A DNA stretch of 8,707 nucleotides from Nanobdellati archaeon. GTDB lineage: Archaea > EX4484-52 > JAADEF01. The translations under genes were made by a program, and so were the position numbers. Shown in pieces: positions 1 through 4,949 of the stretch. The DNA lies in the NCBI GenBank assembly GCA_026997215.1, contig JALWJP010000178.1:781-9487 (forward strand). The letters are read 5' to 3'. The notes under the pieces were generated by a model, which saw only the letters and a program-made list of their open reading frames with translations, was not told where the DNA came from and made no database searches. Every line of letters begins with the position of its first letter. Position 1 is the first letter of the stretch.

Positions 1-75
1 AAAATAGAAGAGGAGCAGACAGAAAAAAAGAAAAAAAAATACACAAAAAAAAAACAAAAAAATATTGATGAATAG
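1..75 (+). CDS. Possible C-terminal end of a lysine/glutamate-rich protein (partial, 5' end outside window)
   Basis: Frame 1 is open from the window edge to a TAG at 73-75. It encodes about 24 residues, almost all charged or polar, running from KIEEEQTEKKKKK to KNIDE. The other two forward frames do not give a comparable tail, since frame 2 has a TAG at 5-7. Highly charged Lys/Glu C-terminal tails are common in AT-rich archaea, so this could be the end of an upstream rightward gene. The alternative is that the stretch is simply a non-coding A-rich tract. No domain is visible and no function can be given. Confidence 0.35.
   Translation, partial: KIEEEQTEKKKKKYTKKKQKNIDE
23..63 (-). terminator. 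A-rich tract, read on the minus strand as several T-runs; possible terminator for the leftward operon
   Basis: Positions 23-63 are almost pure A, with runs of 7, 9, 10 and 7. On the minus strand they read as consecutive oligo-T runs. Archaeal transcription termination commonly uses oligo-T tracts without a required hairpin, so this could end leftward transcripts coming from 1880->258. It lies about 195 nt beyond the last minus-strand ORF and also overlaps a possible lysine-rich coding tail on the plus strand, so the assignment is weak. Confidence 0.3.
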
Positions 76-274
76 AATTATAAAAAACTATGATAAAGAA
101 ATAAAAGAAATGTTTAAAGAAAATCATAAATCGTTTGCAATAAGTAGTGCATTAATGGAATTACCTGTGGCTTACACTACTATTGCAGTAACTCTTCTAA
201 ATGATTATCTTATTCTACACGACTATGCTATTAAATGTGAACACAAAAGATGGAACTTCATTCAACCATCGTAA
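68..274 (+). CDS. Short hypothetical protein, uncertain
   Basis: This is a 68-residue ORF from ATG 68; a TTG at 65 is directly upstream. The N-terminal third is basic (MNRIIKNYDKEIKEMFKENH). The middle is more hydrophobic (about residues 30-50, LPVAYTTIAVTLLNDYLIL) but contains an Asp, so a membrane helix is not convincing. No family is recognised. There is no Shine-Dalgarno sequence, only an A-rich leader. Its 3' end overlaps the convergent minus-strand ORF by 17 nt. It may be a small lineage-specific gene or a chance ORF. Confidence 0.3.
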   Translation: MNRIIKNYDKEIKEMFKENHKSFAISSALMELPVAYTTIAVTLLNDYLILHDYAIKCEHKRWNFIQPS

Positions 275-461
275 ACTCTGTTTTTATTTGCTTCAATGAA
301 ATCAAAGATTTTATTTTTACCACATTTTTAATATATAAAACTTTTTTCACGAATTTATAATACTCATCTATATCCTTGGTTCTTATTTTTAGGATCATTT
401 CCCAATCTCCTGTGATTATGTCGATGCTTTCAACTTCTTCATATTTGGCAAATTTTTGCAA
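258..461 (-). pseudogene. Truncated Lrp/AsnC-type RAM (ligand-binding) domain, probable gene remnant
   Basis: Read from TTG 461, this gives 67 residues. The pattern V-E-S-I-D-I-I-T-G-D-W-E-M-I-L-K-I-R-T-K-D-I followed by FVKKVLYIKNVVKIKSLI matches the Lrp/AsnC C-terminal RAM domain: the end of helix 1, strand 2 with the hallmark (V/I)TGDWD-like turn, strand 3, helix 2 and strand 4. The first beta strand of the fold and the whole DNA-binding HTH domain are absent. No Shine-Dalgarno sequence sits in front of the TTG. The six codons upstream in the same frame are the TAA of the neighbouring nuclease-like gene (477-479) and SHFFH, so the start was probably lost. It is either a decayed regulator or a minimal stand-alone RAM peptide. 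In intact proteins this domain binds amino acids or other small effectors and mediates oligomerisation. Confidence 0.55.
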
Positions 462-476
462 ATGAAAAAAATGAGA

Positions 477-1370
477 TTATTTCCTTAAAATCACTAGATT
501 TCTTATACTTTTTTCATTTTTAATCCTCACATACTCTTCCACTTCTATTCCATACCTTTCCTCAAACTCTTCTTCAGGTAAATCATCAATTACCTTCTGC
601 ACTTTACACCCCTCAAATGTATATTTGCTCAGTATAGGAAACCTAATAAGATGTGCATCCTCTACCTCAGAGACAATCTTTGCCCATTTTCTTACATCAC
701 CACCTGTCAACAAATTCACAGGTCCTCTCCTTGCTTCCTCATAAAGCATATGCAATACATCCTCATTAATCCTGTATTTAAGTTCTCCTGCTTTCTTGCT
801 TGCTTTCCAATCCACAACCAGCAAAGTATCTTGAATATCGCAGAAAGTTCCGGGATAGTAATCTGGTTTGTAAGTAGTAAGTGGTTCCTCAAGCACCTTG
901 TCTATATTGCTTGCTTCGACCCCTATACTACTTAAATAACTTCTTATCATTTCCTCTTCCTTTTCTTTATCTCCTTTAGCATCATGCTTTATGATTCTTA
1001 TTACTTGTTGCAAACTTTCCTCACCTTTTTCTCGAAGTAGAGCGAGGTTTTCATATTTGGATAAATCACAATACGTAAGCAATTGTAAAAATTTTGAGAG
1101 GTTGCTTACTTCAGATATATCTGCATACACTACATTATAACCTTTACTTATAGGAATAATAAGGGGAGCATATTTTTTATCAATCCATATATGTTGAACA
1201 GGATCAATACCTATTAAGAGGTAAGGTTTTGCTTTATCACCTTCTCTTAATATGCTTTCAGCAATCTGCTGGTAATTACTTGCTTCTCCATCTATAACTA
1301 TTGGCTCTATTCTTCCTCCACTTAACATTTTAATAATGTGCTGAAGTTCTTTAGCTACTTGATAGCCCAT
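477..1370 (-). CDS. Hypothetical protein with PD-(D/E)XK nuclease-like motif
   Basis: This is a 297-residue soluble protein starting at ATG 1368-1370, preceded on the minus strand by AGGGTGA (1377-1383) at a good spacing. No named family is recognised over the whole length. The centre reads KPDYYPGTFCDIQDTL followed by LVVDWKASKK: P169-D170, then D187-x-K189 on a predicted hydrophobic strand. That is the layout of the PD-(D/E)XK nuclease core, with an acidic helix (EEMIRSYL, near 139-146) upstream. The N-terminal part (about 20-100) looks alpha/beta with several hydrophobic strands, such as YLLIGIDPV and APLIIPI. The C-terminal part is acidic (EEEFEERYGIEVEEY). It lies 24 nt downstream of the EF-hand gene, which suggests a shared transcript. 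A nuclease role (restriction, repair or defence) is inference from one motif. Substrate and pathway are unknown. Confidence 0.75.
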   Translation of the reverse strand: MGYQVAKELQHIIKMLSGGRIEPIVIDGEASNYQQIAESILREGDKAKPYLLIGIDPVQHIWIDKKYAPLIIPISKGYNVVYADISEVSNLSKFLQLLTYCDLSKYENLALLREKGEESLQQVIRIIKHDAKGDKEKEEEMIRSYLSSIGVEASNIDKVLEEPLTTYKPDYYPGTFCDIQDTLLVVDWKASKKAGELKYRINEDVLHMLYEEARRGPVNLLTGGDVRKWAKIVSEVEDAHLIRFPILSKYTFEGCKVQKVIDDLPEEEFEERYGIEVEEYVRIKNEKSIRNLVILRK

Positions 1371-1376
1371 ACTCTC

Positions 1377-1383
1377 TCACCCT
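1377..1383 (-). promoter_or_regulatory. Shine-Dalgarno site of the PD-(D/E)XK-like gene
   Basis: The minus-strand sequence AGGGTGA is complementary to the archaeal 16S 3' end (anti-SD containing UCACCUCC). It lies six bases before ATG 1370, supports that start, and shows that this gene is read with a leader rather than leaderless. Confidence 0.6.
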
Positions 1384-1394
1384 TACTTCTTTTT

Positions 1395-1880
1395 TCACCA
1401 ATCCCCAAACTCAGGATAATTCAAATCAGGATACTGCACTTCTTCTTCGCTATGCTTGTAACTCTCTTTCAACATCTTCTTAACCATCTCATCCTGCTTC
1501 CTTAACTTTTCCCAATACTCTTGGTTTCTTTCTGCTTCCTCAAGCAACATCCTTCCCATTTTATCAGCGTTCTCGGAGATGTTCTTTAACACAACATCTT
1601 CTACCAACTTCTGGTAAATCAATTTCCAAACTTCCCCTTCTTTACCATCAAACATACCATCGTGATCCTTATCTGTAAGCAAAATTCTTCCATATTTATT
1701 TCTAACTTCCACTCTATCCAAATACAAATTATTCTTTGTCTCTGTATAACAGACCTTAATTTCAGGGCTTAGTTGCATCTCTTTACATTCAGGTTTTTTA
1801 GCGATTGCATATTCTCCTAAAACTACGGATGCGTACACACCTAATAAACCTTGTGCAACTCGTTTTATATAGTTTTTCAT
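1395..1880 (-). CDS. Exported or membrane-anchored protein with one EF-hand-like Ca2+ loop
   Basis: This 161-residue protein starts at ATG 1878-1880, with GAGGT (1889-1893) eight bases upstream. The N-terminus MKNYIKRVAQ followed by GLLGVYASVVLGEYAIA is a basic n-region plus hydrophobic segment (about 8-27), consistent with a signal peptide or anchor. The rest would then lie outside the cell. Residues 70-81 (DKDHDGMFDGKE) fill a 12-position EF-hand loop: D at 1, 3 and 5, G at 6, a hydrophobic residue at 8, D at 9 and E at 12. Two cysteines (C32, C44) could form a disulfide. Residues about 83-145 are helical and charged, possibly a coiled coil, and the tail is acidic and aromatic (YPDLNYPEFGDW). 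It is the first gene of the leftward block. The family is not recognised and the function is unknown. Confidence 0.8.
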   Translation of the reverse strand: MKNYIKRVAQGLLGVYASVVLGEYAIAKKPECKEMQLSPEIKVCYTETKNNLYLDRVEVRNKYGRILLTDKDHDGMFDGKEGEVWKLIYQKLVEDVVLKNISENADKMGRMLLEEAERNQEYWEKLRKQDEMVKKMLKESYKHSEEEVQYPDLNYPEFGDW

Positions 1881-1888
1881 ACATACTT

Positions 1889-1893
1889 ACCTC
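1889..1893 (-). promoter_or_regulatory. Shine-Dalgarno site of the EF-hand protein gene
   Basis: GAGGT on the minus strand, followed by TAAGTATGT and ATG 1880. It supports the chosen start. The spacing from the TATA-like box at 1915-1925 leaves only a short leader. Confidence 0.5.
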
Positions 1894-1914
1894 TTCTAAA
1901 TCAACCTACAAAAC

Positions 1915-1925
1915 ATTATATAAAA
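1915..1925 (-). promoter_or_regulatory. TATA-like box for the leftward operon
   Basis: The minus strand reads TTTTATATAAT, close to the archaeal TATA consensus (TTTAWATA). Its centre at about 1920 predicts a transcription start near 1894, just before the Shine-Dalgarno GAGGT of the EF-hand gene. No strong BRE is visible next to it. Confidence 0.5.
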
Positions 1926-2003
1926 TTACGAAAGGTTTTTAAAGTTAATCTTTCCTTTCACGTCCTTTGAAATGATGTAACCTGTCTTCGGATATAAAAA
2001 ACT

Positions 2004-2011
2004 ATTTAAAA
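2004..2011 (+). promoter_or_regulatory. TATA-like box for the rightward mazG-permease-pilin operon
   Basis: ATTTAAAA, preceded by an A-rich stretch (AAAAAACT) that could serve as BRE. Its centre at about 2008 is 26 nt before ATG 2034, so the expected transcription start coincides with the start codon. This gives a leaderless mRNA and agrees with the absence of a Shine-Dalgarno sequence in front of the gene. Confidence 0.55.
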
Positions 2012-2033
2012 CTTATACCTAAACTTTACATTT

Positions 2034-2429
2034 ATGTCTGCTAAAAAAACGCTATTGGATATTCAACAACACGTGAGGGTATTTTGCGATAAATATGAGA
2101 TTGTATCTCCGATAGAGCACAGAGTCCTAGATCTTGTTTCTGAGATTGGAGAGGTAGCAAAGGAAATTCTAAAAATGACCGACTATGGAAAATCTTCTTT
2201 AAATTACCGAGAAGAAATTAAACAAGAATTAGGAGATGTTTTTTATTCTTTAATCACTGTGGCTAATTATTTTAATATAGATCTTGGAGAAGCATTAGAA
2301 TTAGCCATTAAGAAGTATGAAAAAAGATTAAAGGAAAAAGGCAGCCTGGGATCTGATTTATTAAATTATTTATTTATCTCTCACCTAACCTTATATTATG
2401 GCTCTCAAAAGATCCTTAGGTCTATTTGA
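2034..2429 (+). CDS. MazG-like nucleotide pyrophosphohydrolase
   Basis: This 131-residue protein belongs to the all-alpha NTP pyrophosphatase (MazG-like) superfamily, whose members hydrolyse (d)NTPs to NMP plus PPi using Mg2+ and act in cytoplasmic nucleotide-pool cleaning. The metal-binding pattern is visible: E37-x2-E40 in LVSEIGEVAKEI and E65-x2-D68 in QELGDVFYSLITVANYF. The closing helix LGEALELAIKKYEKRLKEKG is typical of the family. It has no Shine-Dalgarno sequence and a TATA-like box 26 nt upstream, so ATG 2034 fits a leaderless start. The final ~25 residues (GSDLLNYLFISHLTL...) lie past the usual end of the domain. Their DNA overlaps the permease start by 32 nt and includes a possible promoter for it, so this tail is probably not functionally important. 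The exact substrate cannot be told from sequence. Confidence 0.88.
   Translation: MSAKKTLLDIQQHVRVFCDKYEIVSPIEHRVLDLVSEIGEVAKEILKMTDYGKSSLNYREEIKQELGDVFYSLITVANYFNIDLGEALELAIKKYEKRLKEKGSLGSDLLNYLFISHLTLYYGSQKILRSI
2366..2377 (+). promoter_or_regulatory. Possible TATA-like box inside mazG for the permease-pilin genes
   Basis: ATTATTTATTTA is centred about 26 nt before ATG 2398, the same geometry as the two clearer leaderless promoters in this window (before 2034 and 7935). There is no Shine-Dalgarno sequence in front of the permease start. The match is weak because the region is AT-rich throughout. The permease may instead be co-transcribed with mazG. Confidence 0.35.
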
Positions 2430-4107
2430 GCTTACTTTATATGGCGTAGGAATGATTGTAGGAGCAGGCATTTATGTGTTAATAGGTAAAGTCGCGGGTT
2501 TAGCAGGTTATGGAACATGGTTAAGCTTTTTACTTTCATCATTACTTGCTATTTTTACTGGGTTAAGTTATGCAGAATTAGCAAGTAAGTTTAAGGAGGA
2601 TGCTGCGGAGTATGCTTATGTTAAAAAAGCTATAAAAAACGAGTTCTTAGCACATTTAACGGCATGGTTAATGCTCTCAGCAATTATAATTTCAGGATCT
2701 ACTGTTGCTTTAGGTTTTGCAGGCTATTTAGGGAGTATATTAAATATTAATCACATAACTGCATTAGCCATCTTAGCAATAGCTTTATTCAGCTGGATAA
2801 ACTACAGAGGCATAAATCTCTCCGCTAAAATAAACGACTTTTCTACTTTACTCGAAGTAGGTGGGCTGCTTCTACTCATAATAGGAGTATCAACACTAAC
2901 AGTTAAAGGAGAATTTTCTATTCCTGATTTTACTCAATTTAATGTAAAAGATGTTGTATCTGGAGCGATTTTAGCATTTTTTGCTTATATAGGTTTTGGA
3001 AGTATAGCTAAAATGAGTGAAGAAGTTAAAAATCCTCAAAGGAACATACCGTGGGCAATAATATTATCTATATTAATTACTACTCTACTTTATGTCGCCA
3101 TAGCAGGAGTTGCAGTAATTGCTGTTAATCCTGCAGAACTCGCATCCTCTAGTGAACCCGCAGCTTTAATAGCCTCTAAAATTCATCCTTCGCTAAGCAT
3201 AGTTCTTTCAATCATAGCAATATTCTCCACAGGCAACACCTTACTACTTATACTTATATCTGCTTCACGACTCTTATACGGACTTTCTCATTATAACGTA
3301 TTTCCTAAAGTATTTAGTAAAGTGAGTAAAAAAACGCATACTCCTTATATTTCTGTTATAAAAGTGGGAATTGTGAGCAGCATATTAGCATTGTTTAAGA
3401 AAATAGAAATTGTTGCATCAGTAACCAATCTTTGGACATTTATCACATACTTCTTAGTTAATCTTTCTGTAATATTCTTACGAAGGAAAGAAAGTAAAAA
3501 ACGTATTTTCAAGAAAGGATTCAAATCTCCTTTAAACATAGGAAATTTTCCATTATTTGCCTTATTAGGTATTTTAGCTTCGCTCATAATGATCGCTTAT
3601 CCTTTCATCAATAAAAATATAAACATAAAGCAACCAGAAATATGGCTCACTCTTTTATTAATCACATTGGCAACCTTCCACTACTTATTTAAAAAAAGAA
3701 AAGGTCAAGCAAGTTTAGAATACCTTATAGTTGTCACTTTATCACTTCTCATATTATCTCCTATGATATATTATGCCTTAGAATATAAAAATGAATTAGA
3801 CGATGTTAAACCCATTATAGACTTAAAAAGAACTATGAAATTAATAAAAGAAAATTCCGATTTTGTATTTAGTCAAGGAATAGGAGCTAAGATATCTATA
3901 AAAATAGTTATACCTAAACAAGTAGTTCTCATAGAGCAAGGAAACACATATTTAAAATTTAGATTAAAAGCTAATTACGGAGAAGAAGATTTTGTGATAT
4001 TATTCCCATACAACATAACAGGTAGTTTTCCCACACAACCAGGTTACTATAAATTAATTATTGAAGGTACGGACAAAGGTGTCAGTTATGAATCGCATCC
4101 GCTATAA
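2398..4107 (+). CDS. APC-family amino acid/polyamine permease fused in frame to a class III (type IV pilin-like) protein
   Basis: A 569-residue ORF with two parts. Residues 1 to ~431 form a complete APC superfamily transporter. The first helix carries the substrate-loop signature GMIVGAGIYVLIG, and about twelve hydrophobic helices follow, the sixth having FFAYIGFGSIAKMSEEVKNP, typical of amino acid permeases. Helix 12 (about 414-431) ends in FKKRK on the cytoplasmic side. The frame then runs straight on as KGQASLEYLIVVTLSLLIL, a textbook archaeal class III signal: cleavage expected after G436, Gln at +1, Glu at +5 (E441), hydrophobic stretch 443-459. A ~110-residue, probably extracellular beta-rich domain follows, with one sequon (NIT). 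There is no stop between the parts. An in-frame TTG at 3667 could start a separate pilin but has no Shine-Dalgarno sequence. A prepilin peptidase cut would release the pilin from the permease. Translation of the next pilin gene begins inside the last 20 nt. Confidence 0.85.
   Translation: MALKRSLGLFELTLYGVGMIVGAGIYVLIGKVAGLAGYGTWLSFLLSSLLAIFTGLSYAELASKFKEDAAEYAYVKKAIKNEFLAHLTAWLMLSAIIISGSTVALGFAGYLGSILNINHITALAILAIALFSWINYRGINLSAKINDFSTLLEVGGLLLLIIGVSTLTVKGEFSIPDFTQFNVKDVVSGAILAFFAYIGFGSIAKMSEEVKNPQRNIPWAIILSILITTLLYVAIAGVAVIAVNPAELASSSEPAALIASKIHPSLSIVLSIIAIFSTGNTLLLILISASRLLYGLSHYNVFPKVFSKVSKKTHTPYISVIKVGIVSSILALFKKIEIVASVTNLWTFITYFLVNLSVIFLRRKESKKRIFKKGFKSPLNIGNFPLFALLGILASLIMIAYPFINKNINIKQPEIWLTLLLITLATFHYLFKKRKGQASLEYLIVVTLSLLILSPMIYYALEYKNELDDVKPIIDLKRTMKLIKENSDFVFSQGIGAKISIKIVIPKQVVLIEQGNTYLKFRLKANYGEEDFVILFPYNITGSFPTQPGYYKLIIEGTDKGVSYESHPL
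3691..3774 (+). other. Internal class III signal peptide at the permease-pilin junction
   Basis: Residues 432-459 of the fused ORF are KKRKG|QASLEY, with the bar marking the predicted prepilin peptidase cut, plus about 17 hydrophobic residues (LIVVTLSLLILSPMIYY region). The basic KKRK is both the cytoplasmic end of permease helix 12 and the n-region of the pilin signal. With twelve helices and a cytoplasmic N-terminus, this junction lies at the inner membrane face, where archaeal prepilin peptidases of the FlaK/EppA type cut. The topology therefore permits processing. Confidence 0.75.
4075..4081 (+). promoter_or_regulatory. Shine-Dalgarno site selecting ATG 4088
   Basis: AAAGGTG lies six bases before ATG 4088. 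It favours this start over the longer TTG start at 4061, and the resulting N-terminus (MNRIRYKG|QVSIE) has the correct short length for a class III signal peptide. Confidence 0.6.
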
Positions 4108-4501
4108 GGGTCAAGTTTCTATAGAGTTAATATTCTTTGTTGTAGTATCTTTGATTATTCTTAGTATGTTTAGTATTTATTTTGCCAGAAATGTCACTTA
4201 TTACAAAGATTACAAAAAAGAAAAAGATGCAAAAGAATTATTAGAGAAAATAAAATGGAATCTCAATTATGCTTACATGGCAGGTAACGGATTTCATCAT
4301 TTTATCGATCTTCCTGCAGAGATTAACAATAAAATTTATACCGTTAATTTCACAAATTACGGTTTTTTTATAATCGTAGATGGAAAGGCTTATTATAGCG
4401 ACTTGATGTTCCAATCTATAAATGGTACTCTTCAACCTGGAGAAAAAAATGAAATAATCAATAAAGGAGGTATGTTATATGTTAAAAGGTCAAGTACTTA
4501 G
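4088..4501 (+). CDS. Class III signal (archaeal type IV pilin-like) protein, E5 type
   Basis: A 137-residue protein from ATG 4088. The N-terminus MNRIRYKG|QVSIELIFF, followed by a hydrophobic segment to about residue 30, is a canonical class III signal: basic n-region, Gly before the cut, Gln at +1 and Glu at +5 of the mature protein. It should be processed by a prepilin peptidase and polymerise through its N-terminal helix into a surface filament. The remaining ~100 residues form a small, probably extracellular domain with three sequons (NVT, NFT, NGT), so N-glycosylation is possible. The start overlaps the end of the permease-pilin ORF by 20 nt and the 3' end overlaps the next gene by 23 nt, suggesting coupled translation and near-stoichiometric synthesis. 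Whether it is a major or minor pilin cannot be told. Confidence 0.85.
   Translation: MNRIRYKGQVSIELIFFVVVSLIILSMFSIYFARNVTYYKDYKKEKDAKELLEKIKWNLNYAYMAGNGFHHFIDLPAEINNKIYTVNFTNYGFFIIVDGKAYYSDLMFQSINGTLQPGEKNEIINKGGMLYVKRSST
4463..4470 (+). promoter_or_regulatory. Strong Shine-Dalgarno site for the third pilin-like gene
   Basis: AAAGGAGG is the best ribosome site in the window, eight bases before ATG 4479. It lies inside the preceding pilin gene. An out-of-frame ATG at 4472 is too close to the site to be preferred. Confidence 0.75.
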
Positions 4502-4949
4502 CGGAGATTACATACTATCTATAACTGTTTTTTTATCATCGGTAGTATTCTTCCTTTATTTTACTTCTCAATATACTGAAATAAGTAAAGTAGAACAAGC
4601 TAAAACATATCTTCTCGATAAAGCTAATGAAATAAAAGATTCTATACTTTATTACCCTGGAACTCCTCCTCATTGGAATACAAGTTACGTAATAAAATAT
4701 GGATTCTCTGATAAAAGAAACGTGCTTAACATTACAAAACTTACATATCTAAAAAATATTTCTTATGAAGATTTTAAAAACGCATACAATCTTAATGAAG
4801 AAGTTTTCATAAACATAAGTTATGTTAATGGAACAAACTATTTAATTTACGGCCTCGTACCTTCTAATCCAAGTATTGTAGTTAAATCTAAAGGATACGG
4901 TCTTATAGGAAAGAAAGTAGCAAGTGTAGAGGTGCAGGTATGGCATTAA
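4479..4949 (+). CDS. Pilin-like protein with class III-type signal, D6 variant
   Basis: A 156-residue protein with an unusually short n-region: MLKG|QVLSGDYILSITVFL, then hydrophobic to about residue 28 (VVFFLYF). Gly and Gln flank the expected cut as in the neighbours, but the mature protein has Gly at +5 and Asp at +6 in place of Glu at +5. The Glu at +5 in type IV pilins pairs with the N-terminus of the next subunit, so a shifted acidic residue suggests a minor or accessory subunit (inference). Five sequons (NTS, NIT, two NIS, NGT) lie in the extracytoplasmic part. The C-terminus ends in VEVQVWH, similar to the VKVWV ending of the next protein. It has the strongest Shine-Dalgarno sequence of the cluster and overlaps the following gene by 10 nt. 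Confidence 0.82.
   Translation: MLKGQVLSGDYILSITVFLSSVVFFLYFTSQYTEISKVEQAKTYLLDKANEIKDSILYYPGTPPHWNTSYVIKYGFSDKRNVLNITKLTYLKNISYEDFKNAYNLNEEVFINISYVNGTNYLIYGLVPSNPSIVVKSKGYGLIGKKVASVEVQVWH
4929..4934 (+). promoter_or_regulatory. Shine-Dalgarno site for the 634-residue surface protein
   Basis: GAGGTG ends five bases before ATG 4940, inside the end of the preceding pilin-like gene. It supports the ATG 4940 start and translational coupling. Confidence 0.6.

Larger units (their letters stand above)
1881..2033. other. Divergent intergenic promoter region
   Basis: This 153-nt gap separates the leftward EF-hand gene from the rightward MazG-like gene. It contains TATA-like boxes on both strands, annotated separately. 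A second AT-rich stretch at 1936-1944 (TTTTTAAAG) could also contribute. No tRNA, riboswitch or convincing small RNA is seen. Confidence 0.7.

Noticed and set aside
651..935. Plus-strand ORF of 94 codons
   Set aside because: It lies wholly inside the nuclease-like gene on the other strand, has a Cys/Ile/Phe-rich, shadow-like composition, and has no ribosome site or recognisable domain.
1968..2000. Box C-like ATGATGT upstream of mazG, considered as part of a C/D box sRNA
   Set aside because: The last base mismatches the consensus and no matching D, D' and C' boxes were found at suitable spacing.
3345..3587. Minus-strand ORF of 80 codons
   Set aside because: It is antisense to conserved permease helices 10 and 11, with no family match or promoter.
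4061..4087. Longer TTG start for the second pilin gene
   Set aside because: It would add nine residues before the signal n-region, while ATG 4088 has a well-placed AAAGGTG.
4241..4435. Minus-strand ORF of 64 codons
   Set aside because: It is antisense to the second pilin gene, and its composition is that of a shadow frame.
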